Made by a program: the position numbers and the translations under genes
Shown: in pieces, positions 49,125 to 59,314 of the stretch
Numbering within the stretch: the first letter of the stretch is position 1
Layout: the number at the start of each line of letters is the position of its first letter
NCBI GenBank assembly: GCA_002049455.2
Contig: KV919116.1
Location: 1-64,000, forward strand
Origin: Porphyra umbilicalis
Lineage: Eukaryota; Rhodophyta; Bangiophyceae; Bangiales; Bangiaceae
Length of the DNA: 64,000 nt
Direction of reading: 5' to 3'
The notes under the pieces: model-generated
Seen by the model: only the letters and a program-made list of their open reading frames with translations
The model's database searches: none
Told to the model about the DNA's origin: nothing

Positions 49125-52100
49125 ATGGCGCCGTGCCCGTCCCCCGGTGCGAGCCGCCCGTCGCGGACGCGTGCCACGATGGGGGCGCCCGCACCCCCCC
49201 CCCCCTCCCCCCACCGCCGTTGCGCCGGCGTGCGGTCGCTGGTGGCGCTCGCCGCGCTCGCCGCCGCGGCGGCCGCCGCCGCCGTCACCGCCGTTGCCGC
49301 CGTCGACGCGCCGTTTCGCCTCAATGTCGGCGGCGGCGAGGCCGCCGGCGGCTTTATTGCCGACGCGGGCGCCGCCAACGGCTTGTACGTGACGGGCACG
49401 TCGCTGGGCGTCGCTGGCGCGACCGCCGCGATTGCGCGCACGGAGCAGGACGCGCTCTACCAGAGCTACCGCTACTACTGGGGGCGCCTCGAGTTTGCCA
49501 TCCCCGTCACGCCGGGCGACTATGAGGTGCGCCTGCACTTTGCCGAGCGGTGGCCGGGCGCTTTCATGCGCGGCGTGCGCGTCTTTCACGTCTTTCTCAA
49601 TGGCGCCCAAGCCGAGTTGGACGTCGACATTTACGGGCTCGTCGGCGCCAATGCGGCGCTCGTGCGGAGCTACACCACGACCGTCGGCAGCGGCGGGGTG
49701 CTCGCCATTGACCTGCGGGCGGTGCGCCAAAACCCGTCGATTGCCGCCATTGAGGTGCTCACGCCGGGCACGGAGCCGCCCGTGGCGACGCTGCCCCCGG
49801 TCGCGACGGGCGACCCCGACGCGCCGGGCGAGTCCCTCGACGTGCCCCTCCGCGTCAATGTGGGCGGGTCTGCGGCGGGCGCCCCCGCCGGCTTTGTCGC
49901 TGACGCGCCCGACCGGCTGCAGGGGTGGACGCAAGTCGGCTCGTCGGCGCCGACGGCGGCGGTCGGCGGCACCGAGGCCGACGCCTTGTACCGGGCGTAC
50001 CGCTTTGCGCCCGGCCGGGGCGCCTTTTCCGTGCGCGTGCCCCTCGACGCGGGCACCTACACGGTGCGCCTGCACTGGGCGGAGATGTGGAACGGCGCTT
50101 TTTCGGTCGGCGCCCGCCGCTTTGCGGTGGCCGTCGGGGACGGCGCGTCGGTCGAGACGGTCGAGGCCGACCTCGACGTGTTTGCGGCCGTCGGCGCGTC
50201 GACGGCGCTCGTGCGCGCCTACACCGTGACCGTGGCGACATCGCCGCTGGTTATTCAGCTCACGTCGCAGATCCAGAATGCAATGCTGTCGGCGTATGAG
50301 GTGCTGGCGGGCGACGACGTGGTGGGGCCGACGCCGTCGCCGACGCCGACGCCGTCGCCGTCGCCGACGGCCACAGCCACGGTCATTGCCTCGGCCACGG
50401 CCACGGCCACCGCCACGGCCACGGCCACGGCTGTGGGCACGGCGACCGCGTCGGCGACGCCGACGCCGTCGCTGCCGCCGCTGCCGCCGTCGACCGACCA
50501 CTTTGCGCACGCGGTCATTGGGCGCGTGGAAGACGTGTACGTGGACAATGACGGCAATGGGGAGGAGGTGGTGACCATTGGCGGGTTTGGCTCCCACACC
50601 CACTTTTTTGAGAGTGACGGCTCCCCCGGCTCCCTCGTCCGCACCGAGTGGTACAACAATGACACGGAGGTGCTGCTCGGGTCGACCCTCCAGTTGAGCA
50701 CCACGTTTAGCCTCGGCACGAGCAACGTGCGGCTGGAGGTGGAGGACACGACCGGGGACGTGTCGGCCGACTTTGCGACCGTGTCGGTGGTGGGCTCCTT
50801 GCGGCCCGAGGCCTACTGCTACTATTACGCCAGTGGCGCGACCTTCCCGCTGCCGCTGGACCCCAACGAAGCGCCCAAGGCGGTGTTTGCGGCGCAGGCG
50901 GGGTTCCTCGCCTTCCCCAACGTCGGCTCCTTCCCGCAAGGCCCCCACAGCGACGGCGACTGGGTGCAGCGGTGCGTCTTTTTCTACAATGCCCCGTCGA
51001 CGGCCAACTATACGTTTTCGGCCGACGTGACGGGCCGCGTGGAGCTCCACATGGACGCGGAGCGGGTGTTTGGCGAGGACGCGTCGGGGCGGGTGGAGCT
51101 GTCTGAGGGGCTCCACGAGGGGCAACTCTTCTTTGGCAAGACGGGCGACGCGGCGAGGCTCCTCCTCGCCGTCAATGGGACGACCATTGCGCCGGGCGCC
51201 ATCCGGCACGACCAAAACACGGTCGTGCCGGTAATTACCGGCCTCTTCCCCGACATGGGGGGGACGGGCGGTGGCACGTCGGTGACCATCAATGGCGTCG
51301 GCTTCTTCACCTCGGCCGTGCAGGTGCGCTTTGGCGACACGCCGGCCGCATCGATCGTGCGGCGGTCGTCGACGCAGCTGGTGGCGGTGTCGCCGCCCGG
51401 CCTGTCGGGGCCCGTTTCGGTGACGGTCGAGACGGGCGGGGACGTGGCGGTCGAGGGCGGCTCCTCCAACCCGTGGACGTTTACGTACGAGGGCAACGCG
51501 GCGCCGATCAAGTTCAACTGGTTCCTGCTTAAGGGCGCGACCGGGGATGACAAGTTTTTCCTCCCGTCGGGCATTGCGATTGTGTTTGGGCCAGACGGGC
51601 GGTACTACGTGTCCCTGTACGGCTCGCAGGTGATGGCGTTGACGGTCAGCGCCGACCACCGGGTGACGGACGTGTGTCGCTCCGAGGGGTTGGGCGCCAA
51701 CGTTGTCTCTGCGAGCCTGGCGTTTAACCCCGCCGACGGCGACGCCATCAAGCTGTACGTGTCAGCGGCGGTCCTCTACTTTCACGACCGGCTCGGTCGG
51801 CCGCTGTCCGCGTGGGACAACGGGCGGATTTTGTTGCTCGAGCCCAACGTCAATGGCCAATGCCTCGGCATCTCCCAGACGGTCATCTCGGGGCTGCCGA
51901 CCTCCAACCACGACCACAGTGTGTCGGGCCTCGGCTTTGACCAGGACGGTCGTCTGCGGCTGCTGTCGCCGGGGCTGACCAACATGGGCACCTCGGACGG
52001 CGGCGCGCGCCTCGGTGGCCTCGACGAGACGCCCCTATCGGCGGCCATGCTCATTGCCGACATTAACAAGCCGGGCTTTGACGGCGTCATCACGTACAAT

Positions 52101-53012
52101 GCGACCACCGACGAGCGGTACGCGGTGCAGACGGGCGGCTTTGACGTGGAAGTCTACGCCACGGGCATCCGGTCGGCGTTTGGGAGCACCCTCCACTCCA
52201 ATGGGGAGTGGTACGTGACGGACAATGGGCCTAACGGAGGTTTTGGTTTTCTTGCGCTCGGGTGCGACGACTCGCGCTACTCGCCGGGCCACGGGGATAA
52301 GGTGCTGCGGATGGTCCGCGGCGCCTACTATGGCCACCCCAACCGCAACCGCGCGCGGGAGGACTCGCGTCAGTGTTTCTACTACTGGCCGGCTCAGGCG
52401 GGCAGCGCCGCCTACATGCCGCCGCTGGCGTCGTTTGCCGAGGGCAGCTACGACGGCATCAAGGAGGTGCTCTCCAACGTCTTCCCCGCGATGAAGCACG
52501 ACCTGCTCGTCAGCCGCTTCTCGACGGGCAACCGGGGCAACAATGGGCTGATCAAGCGCCTGCAGCTGACGGGCGGGCCGACCGGCTCGGTGGTCGTGAC
52601 GGACCTCATTGCCGCGTCGGGGCTGGACATTGAGACGACGCCGTCGGGCGCCTACTACATGCCCCGCCCCCAGAAGGGGGAGCTCCTCGTCCTCGAGCCT
52701 GACTACCCGACGCCCCCGGCGGGCGGCGTGCCCGTGCCCATTGCGGTCAAGCCCCACCGGGGGCCCGCCGGCGGCAACCACACGGTGACGGTTGGGGGGC
52801 ACAACTTTGGGGGGGCGCCGACGGCCACACTCGGCGGCCGCCCGTGCACCAACGTGCGGGACGTGGCGGCCGACGGCACGCGCTTCCGCTGTACGGTGCC
52901 GGCGGCCGCGTCGCCGGGCGCCATGGTGCGGATTGCGGTGACCAACACCGAGACGGGGGTGACGAGCGCCACGACGCCGGGCAATGGCGACTACCTGTAC
53001 ATGAACGTCTAA
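49125..53012 (+). CDS. Secreted multidomain protein: malectin-like x2, PKD-like, PA14-like, IPT/TIG, glucose/sorbosone-dehydrogenase propeller, IPT/TIG
   Basis: This 1295-aa, intronless frame starts at ATG 49125 (MAPCPSPGASRPSRTRA); M19 is an alternative start. A hydrophobic leader, LVALAALAAAAAAAAVTAVA, should direct secretion. Malectin-like repeats span about 62-212 (RLNVGGGEAAGGFIADAG, YEVRLHFAERW) and 240-393 (RVNVGGSAAG, YTVRLHWAEMW). A Pro/Thr/Ala linker covers 400-452. A PKD-like domain is at 459-556, then a beta domain of PA14 type (562-687), IPT/TIG (702-789; PVITGLFPDMGGTGGGTSV), a GSDH-type six-bladed propeller (795-1192; FLPSGIAIVFGPDGRYYVSL, NHDHSVSGLGFDQDGRL with H931, AYYGHPNRNRA) and a final IPT/TIG (1204-1295). 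The role is probably binding or oxidising carbohydrate in the wall or matrix. Enzymatic activity is unproven. Its paralogue converges on it at 57.8-61.0 kb. Confidence 0.85.
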   Translation: MAPCPSPGASRPSRTRATMGAPAPPPPSPHRRCAGVRSLVALAALAAAAAAAAVTAVAAVDAPFRLNVGGGEAAGGFIADAGAANGLYVTGTSLGVAGATAAIARTEQDALYQSYRYYWGRLEFAIPVTPGDYEVRLHFAERWPGAFMRGVRVFHVFLNGAQAELDVDIYGLVGANAALVRSYTTTVGSGGVLAIDLRAVRQNPSIAAIEVLTPGTEPPVATLPPVATGDPDAPGESLDVPLRVNVGGSAAGAPAGFVADAPDRLQGWTQVGSSAPTAAVGGTEADALYRAYRFAPGRGAFSVRVPLDAGTYTVRLHWAEMWNGAFSVGARRFAVAVGDGASVETVEADLDVFAAVGASTALVRAYTVTVATSPLVIQLTSQIQNAMLSAYEVLAGDDVVGPTPSPTPTPSPSPTATATVIASATATATATATATAVGTATASATPTPSLPPLPPSTDHFAHAVIGRVEDVYVDNDGNGEEVVTIGGFGSHTHFFESDGSPGSLVRTEWYNNDTEVLLGSTLQLSTTFSLGTSNVRLEVEDTTGDVSADFATVSVVGSLRPEAYCYYYASGATFPLPLDPNEAPKAVFAAQAGFLAFPNVGSFPQGPHSDGDWVQRCVFFYNAPSTANYTFSADVTGRVELHMDAERVFGEDASGRVELSEGLHEGQLFFGKTGDAARLLLAVNGTTIAPGAIRHDQNTVVPVITGLFPDMGGTGGGTSVTINGVGFFTSAVQVRFGDTPAASIVRRSSTQLVAVSPPGLSGPVSVTVETGGDVAVEGGSSNPWTFTYEGNAAPIKFNWFLLKGATGDDKFFLPSGIAIVFGPDGRYYVSLYGSQVMALTVSADHRVTDVCRSEGLGANVVSASLAFNPADGDAIKLYVSAAVLYFHDRLGRPLSAWDNGRILLLEPNVNGQCLGISQTVISGLPTSNHDHSVSGLGFDQDGRLRLLSPGLTNMGTSDGGARLGGLDETPLSAAMLIADINKPGFDGVITYNATTDERYAVQTGGFDVEVYATGIRSAFGSTLHSNGEWYVTDNGPNGGFGFLALGCDDSRYSPGHGDKVLRMVRGAYYGHPNRNRAREDSRQCFYYWPAQAGSAAYMPPLASFAEGSYDGIKEVLSNVFPAMKHDLLVSRFSTGNRGNNGLIKRLQLTGGPTGSVVVTDLIAASGLDIETTPSGAYYMPRPQKGELLVLEPDYPTPPAGGVPVPIAVKPHRGPAGGNHTVTVGGHNFGGAPTATLGGRPCTNVRDVAADGTRFRCTVPAAASPGAMVRIAVTNTETGVTSATTPGNGDYLYMNV

Positions 53013-54769
53013 GCTGGAGATGACATGGTGGGGGGGGGGGGGGGGGGGCGGGGCGGGGGGGGGTGCCGTGGTGCCGCGGGCGTGGGAGGTGGCGGTGGGA
53101 TGGGTGCCCCGTGCGCCGCGCGCGTGTAATTTTGCCATTGTATTTTTTGGTGGATGGGGGGTTGGAGTCGGCCGAGGGGGAGGCCGCATGAGGGGGGGCC
53201 GTGTGGCGTGGGTGGGGGCCGCCCTGCCGCGTCGTGCGGCAGCCGCAGCCCGCTTCTGTTGGGCCGCACGGGCCAGTGCCCGCAGTGCACATATCGTGTC
53301 GCCGTCGACACGTAGACACGGGGGAGCGCCGTCGCAGCCACACAAAGCAGCAAGTGCGACTCCCCTTTTTTTTTTTTTTGTTGTGCGTGCGCTGCCGACC
53401 GCCACGGTGGTGCAGCGGGCAGAGGCCACCCCGCCCACCCGCCGGCGTGGCTTGCCCCACCGGTCAGACGGCCACTGGTGGCCGGCTGCCGCCGCACCGT
53501 GGCCGTCGTCACAGGTACCCACACGAGCGGCGGCGCCGTGCCGTGGGTGGTGACGCGCCGCACCGGCCCCCTGCCGTCGCGGAGCCGCCGCTGCCCGGTG
53601 CCCTGCCCCGCCGGCGGCGGTCGTCCACGCCGGCGGGCGCGCTCCCGACCGGCAGCCTGCCGACCCCAGCACCCCCGCCCGCACCCGCCAGCACCCGCCT
53701 GCCGTTGCGGCGCGCCCGGGGTGGGAGGGGCGGGTGGACGGGCGCCCTGGCGTCGGCCCCGCCACAACGTGGAGGGGGGAGGGCGCGTCGAGCCGCCAAC
53801 CGCGACGGGGGAGGACGGCGGAGCGACGGGCGGGCGCCGTCTCGGCCGCCACAGCGGCTGCCACTGTCATCTGCCTCGTCCCGCTTGCTGGCGGAAAAAA
53901 ACAGCCAGCCGGCGCGCAGCGGACCGCTGCGCGGCGCCGGCCACGAATTCCCACGACCGCGTCGTCGCCTGCGCCCGTTGCCGCCCCAAGGGGGCGGCGA
54001 CGGCACGGCCCCGGCCACCGCCGCCGTGCGTGCAGCGCTACCCTCTCCGCACCCGTCCCCGCCCCTGGGCCCGCCCCTCCGTGCTGCCGCGGCCGCCTGC
54101 CAGACGGCGTGCGCCCGCCCCCCCCCTCTCCCCCGCACCGCGGAACCGCCGCCCCGCCCCGCCCGCGGCATCGCGGGCGGCCCAGCCCGCGGTGTCCCGC
54201 GCCGCGGCCACCGCTTGTGGCGGATGCACCACGCCCATCGTTCCACCCCCGCTCCACCGCCCGTGAGACAGCGCCACCGCCGACGCCGGGCACCGCGCCC
54301 CACCATGCTGGGCGGTACACGCCTGCGGCCGCCGGCACGGCCTGCCCCGAGCGCCGGCGCGCAGGGGAAGGCGGCGGAGGCCACCACGGCCGCTGCCGCC
54401 ACTGGCGTCGGCCACGCCGGCGGGGACAGCCGCCGCCCGTCGTCCGACGGGCGCTGCCGCCCGGTGTGGCGGGCGCGATCCAAGCGGGCCAGACGGAGCG
54501 TCGACATCCGGCCAACCGGCGGGCCAGTGTCTGATTTTTGGGTTTGAATAGGTCACGGGGGGGGTGCAGGAGATTTTGAAACTCGATGGGCGTGGGGGGC
54601 GTCAGGGGCGGCACCGCCACCTGCCGGGCGGGGGGGATCCGACCCCTCTGTGGGGGGCAACGGCCGCGCGCCCCACCGTGCTCGTCTCCCACCGTCATCT
54701 CCCCGCCCCGCCCGTCCCCCCTCCCCCCCCCCCCCCCCCGCCCGCATCCGCCCCCCCCCCCCGCCCCCC
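53013..54769. other. Intergenic GC-rich stretch
   Basis: No gene can be supported. It contains a G run (53031-53060), a T run (53367-53380) and CGCCGC-rich sequence with many shadow frames in both directions. Confidence 0.5.
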
Positions 54770-55789
54770 TCAATTCACGCGCACGCACAGCACGAGCGAC
54801 AGGATGCCCGAGGAGGCGGCCACCACCGCCACCGCCGCGAGCACCCCCCACATCGAGTCGAGGATGCCGCCCATGCCCGACACGGCGGGCACCCACGAGA
54901 GCGCCACGTCCAAGCACCCGTCGGCCGACGCGGCCGCCGCCGCCGCCGCGCCGCGTCCGCCCACCGCCCCACGGCCGACGCGGGGCGACCAGTGCGCCGC
55001 CCCGAGCCGCCCCGTACAGTTGGTCGGACACGGGCGCGCGTCGCGGGGCGGCCGCGGCGCCCCGTCGGCCGCCGCCACCTCCCGCCGCCCGTGGCAGTCG
55101 CCGGTGCGCCAGCCGCGGCAGGTTAGGGTGTCCTCCAAGCCACACAGGAGGAGCGCCAGCTCCGCCGGGTGCGCGCCCCCCGTTGCCCACAGGGCGCGGC
55201 CCGCCGTGTCGACCGCCGACCGGTAGTCGTCCACGTGCTTGACCCACGGGGCGGTAGTGGCGGCCGGCGCCGCGCCCGCGGGGGCGCCCACCCCGCCGGG
55301 GTGCATCGCGGCGGCCACGTCCGTCGCCACCGCCGAGCCGAGGGCGACCGCCCACGCGGCGGCGGCAACGACCGCCGCCGCCGCCAGGGCGACGCCAAAG
55401 ACGGCGGCCGCGCCGGCAGCGACGGGCACCCGCGCGAGCGTCGCGAGCGTCGGCCACCGGGACGTGAGCGGCAGCGCCGTCGTCAACGCAATGCACACGG
55501 CGAGGGCGGCGGTGAGGGAGACGCCGCGCGCGTCGATCGTCGCCCACAGGGCGCACGCCGTTGCGGCGGCGGCGGTGAGGAGCAGCTGCAGGCGCACAAC
55601 GTCGCGGAGCGACGCCATGACCGCCGCCGTCCGCGAGCGGGGGGGGTCCCCCGCCATGCTCGGCGGCGGGCTGGACGGGCGGGCGGGGGGGGAGGGGGGG
55701 GGGCCCGGAGGGGGCACCCACGGACCGCCGCTAGACAGGGGGGCGGGGGGGCGGGAGGACGCGGGCGCGGGGGGGGGGGGGGACGCCAT
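54770..55789 (-). CDS. Four-TM membrane protein, tetraspanin-like topology
   Basis: This 339-aa product starts at ATG 55789. A Pro-rich N-terminus (1-45) may be cytosolic; MASLRDVVRLQLLL at residue 58 is an alternative start. Hydrophobic segments are TM1 67-83 (LQLLLTAAAATACALWA), TM2 90-108 (VSLTAALAVCIALTTAL), TM3 123-150 (GAAAVFGVALAAAAVVAAAA) and TM4 313-336 (WGVLAAVAVVAASSGILSLV). The 160-residue loop between TM3 and TM4 has six cysteines (LLCGLEDTLTCRGWRTGDC, CPTNCTG, DGCLD) and one N-glycosylation-like NCT. This is the layout of a tetraspanin large loop, but the CCG signature is missing. It is divergent from that family or unrelated. It lies between the two secreted paralogues. Confidence 0.6.
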   Translation of the reverse strand: MASPPPPAPASSRPPAPLSSGGPWVPPPGPPPSPPARPSSPPPSMAGDPPRSRTAAVMASLRDVVRLQLLLTAAAATACALWATIDARGVSLTAALAVCIALTTALPLTSRWPTLATLARVPVAAGAAAVFGVALAAAAVVAAAAWAVALGSAVATDVAAAMHPGGVGAPAGAAPAATTAPWVKHVDDYRSAVDTAGRALWATGGAHPAELALLLCGLEDTLTCRGWRTGDCHGRREVAAADGAPRPPRDARPCPTNCTGRLGAAHWSPRVGRGAVGGRGAAAAAAASADGCLDVALSWVPAVSGMGGILDSMWGVLAAVAVVAASSGILSLVLCVRVN

Positions 55790-57741
55790 TGCGCCTGCGC
55801 CGGCGCGGGGAGACGACGAGCGGGCGGGGCGGGGCGCAGGCGGGGGGCCGCCCGTCGCGGCTGCGGATCGCGGCGGCGGGGTGTGGCGGCCGCAGGGGGT
55901 GGCGGCGACGGTACAGCCCGGGGGGGGGGGGGGGGGTTGGGACGCGCGTCGCCGGAGAAACTGGCAAAAGCGGGGCGAGGCGCGCCCTCATCAAGGCGCG
56001 GCGGAGGCGGGCGCGTTGCGAGGCCGTGACGAGGAACGAGGGGCCACACGTCGACATGCCGGTGCGGGCGTGGTCGCGCGACCCGAAAGATGCCAGCGAG
56101 GCCACCGGGGCCAGTGACGTGAATGCAAGGCGATCAATGAAGGCTGCAGCTGTTTGCTACCGGTGCTCACAGACTGGAGTGTGGATATCCATATGGGAAC
56201 AGTTTGAATACCCATGGGTCATCCTCGCACACATTGGTTCCGTGTCGGGTACGACGCTGACTGCTGTCTTTTGTCACGTCCGGTGCTGGTATTATAATTA
56301 CTCATTTTACAACCGTTTGAAAATCAAGAATTCTTAGGGGCTCGCACCGAGGGCCCCTCGGTTGCCCTCACACTCAGTTTACAGTCTGGCCAGAGTTACC
56401 GAGCTGCTTCTAACAGCATTTGTCTGACATAAATGCGACTGCGTCGTCCGTAGCTCTTCTGGTCTGACTTGGAAGAGGGTCCCTTCACTTGACGTGGTTA
56501 CAGGTGTCAACTGTCAACCATAAGCCAGAAGTGTGTGTTCTCACCGTAGGCTCACAACGCACAAGCGGATAGGGCCAGTCTGGGTCGCCTTCGAATCCGG
56601 CATGGCATTGATAGGGACGGTATCCAGCAGAGCAACCCCATGTTTCCGTTAACCTCGTCACGGGGTGACGGGACGCGCGTGGTTGGTCGATGGGCGATCC
56701 GTGTTGGATAACGAGGCCACCTCTCGTGTGACTTTAGGGTCACGCCACGCTGCAGGCGACCGCAAGGTCCCCTGCCAACGAGGCGGGACACGACACCCGC
56801 GAGTGACCTCCTGTGTCTGGGCGCAACGCCCTCCCCCCCCGTGGCCCGGGTGCATCCTCGGTGGTGGCGCGTCGGCGCGGCCACGCCGCGGCGCCCCCTC
56901 TTGGGCGGGGCGCGCGCACCCACCCCGCGCGCGCCGCAGCGCGCGCCGGCCCCCCGCCGCCCCCCCGCTCACCGCCCTGCGGCGCGCGCCGCGGGCGGCG
57001 GCGGCGGCGGGGCGCACCCCACCCCCGCAGGGACACCGTGCCCGCCCCGCCCCCCCCCGCCCCTCCCCCCCGCGCCCGTGGCGGCGGCGGGCCACGTCCC
57101 CCGCGGGGCGCCCGCGGCCGCCGCGGGGCGGCGCCCCGCGCGCGCGCCGCGCCGGCGGCCGCCGGCGCCGCCGCACGCGCCGCCGCCGTCGGCGTCGGCG
57201 CGCGGCCGCGCCGCGCGCCCCCGCCGCGGGCGGGGGGGGGGGGGGCGGCGCGCCGCCGCCGCCGCCACACTGGCACCGCGCGGCGGGGGGGGCGGGGGGG
57301 GGGGGGGGGTGCCCGCGCGGCGCACGCGCGTGGACGGTGGTGGGTTGCGCGGCGCTGGGGGGGGGGGGGGGGGGGGGGGCGCCTGCGGGCTGCGAGGCCG
57401 ACGGCCGCCGCGCGCGCGCGCGCGCGGCGGCGGGGAGCCGCCCGCCGCTGGCCGTCGCCGGCCGCGGCGGCGGTGGCGGCGGTGCGGCGGTGGTGCGCCG
57501 CGGCGCTGGCGGGGGGGGGGGTGGTTCACCCAGCGGCGGGGGGGGGGCGGGGGGGAGTCGACGCCGCGCCGCCTGCTGCGCCCGTGGGCGGTTGCTCGCA
57601 AGCGCCGCGGTGGGTTGGGCGCTTTTTTGTCCCGCCGTCGGTCTGGTTGTGATACACGCGCGGCACGCGTGCCGCGCCGCCCCGCCGAGCCCGTCGGCGG
57701 GGGCGCCCCGCCCGCCGCCGTCCACGCCCTCTGTCGGCCCT

Positions 57742-57773
<32 letters not shown>

Positions 57774-57784
57774 CCCCCCACCGT
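55790..57784. other. Intergenic stretch; low complexity and an AT-richer island
   Basis: 55790-56030 is G-rich. 56100-56660 is AT-richer, ordinary-looking sequence without a gene. 56820-57780 is GC low complexity with long G and C runs ending in a 30-bp C run next to the stop of the following gene. Confidence 0.5.
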
Positions 57785-59274
57785 CTAGATGAACATGTAC
57801 TCAAAGTCATGGCCGTACGAGCGCGAGCCGTTGACGGTGACGGGCACCTTGCCGCTCCCCGCCGGCGCCGTGCACGTCAGCCCGTGCGGGCCGACGACCG
57901 TGACGGCCGTGCACGGCTTGCCGCCGACGCGCACCTGCGGGCGCCCCCCAAAGTTATACCCCGCCACGTACAGCCGGTAGCCGCCGCGCTTGGGCCCCCG
58001 GTCGGGCGCCACGCCGAGCACCTCGGGCGCCGCGCCGGGGCGGTAGGCGGGCACGGCGGCGGCGATGAAGCCCTGCTGGTTGCGCGTCATGAGGAAGGCG
58101 CCCATCGGGTTGGCCACCACCGACAGGCCGCCCGACGAAAAAAAGAAGCTGACGCCGCCCTGGAGACCCCCGCCCCCACCCTTGACCGTCGCCGTCGACA
58201 TGATGCCCGCCGCGCCCGCCGTGCCGCCAACGTACTTGGTGAAGAAGAGGTGGCCCTTGAGGGCGCCCCGAAACACCGACGACCGCATCTCGGTGAGGCC
58301 ATTGGTGGACGAGGGGAGCGTCGCGAGCGCCGCCGTCGCCCCACCAGCCGTCTCAAACGGCCGCCGCCACATGCACTGCGCGGGCGCCTTGCGGCCGCGG
58401 TTGACGTTCGGGTGCCCATAGTAGGCGCCCCGGCGGAGCGCGACGAGCGTGTCGGCGGGGTCGCCCCCCTGCGCAAACGGCTTGTGGGCGCCCGCTCCGC
58501 AGCCCGTGCGGATGTGGCCGTAGCCATTGTTGCCCCCATTGTCGAGCGCAAAGAGGGTGCCCGACGAGTGGCGGAGGATGCCAAAGCTGTTGCGCAGGCC
58601 CGCCGCGTAGACGGCCACGTCGCCGCCCGTTTGCACCGCCGTCGCGGGGTTCCCCATCTGGTTGTACGTGATGCGGCCGTTAAAGGCGGCGCCTTTGGAC
58701 GTGTAGGCGATGAGGGTGGCGCCAGAGAGGGGCGACTCGTCGACCATCCCCGACAATTCGCTGCCGGGGCCATTGTAGCCGGCGTTGGTGCTGCCGCCAG
58801 CTTGCAGCAGCAGGTCCCCCCGCTGGTCAAACGCAATGCCGGCAATCGTGTGGTCATTGGCGCTGACGGGTAAGCCCGTGATGACGTCCTTGACTTTGAC
58901 GAGGCACCCGCCGCTCGACAGGGACTTGTACAACTCGACGCGCCCGTTGGCCCAGCCTTGCGCAACGGAGAGGCCCTTGGACCGGTACTTGATGATGCTC
59001 GAGGAGGCATACACAAACGAGCCGTGTGTGAGCGCGGGGTTGACCGCCACCCCCGTGATGACGCGGTTGGGGCCCGACCAGGGGCCCTTGCACCACGACG
59101 CGACGGTCATGGACGCGTGGTCGGCCACACGCACCTGGTACACGTTGCCCTTGAGGGATCCGACAAAGTAGGTGACGCCGTCGGCGCCGAGCGCGATGGA
59201 CGTGGCCAGCGGCACGGCGGTGAATTTTGAGCCGCCCTTGTTTTTGAGAAAGCTGCTCGTGTACCGCACGTGCG

Positions 59275-59314
<40 letters not shown>

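Noticed and set aside
49071-55721. Two long minus-strand frames of 862 and 1228 codons overlapping the malectin/propeller gene
   Set aside because: They are antisense shadows. The plus-strand frame has clear domains and a signal peptide.
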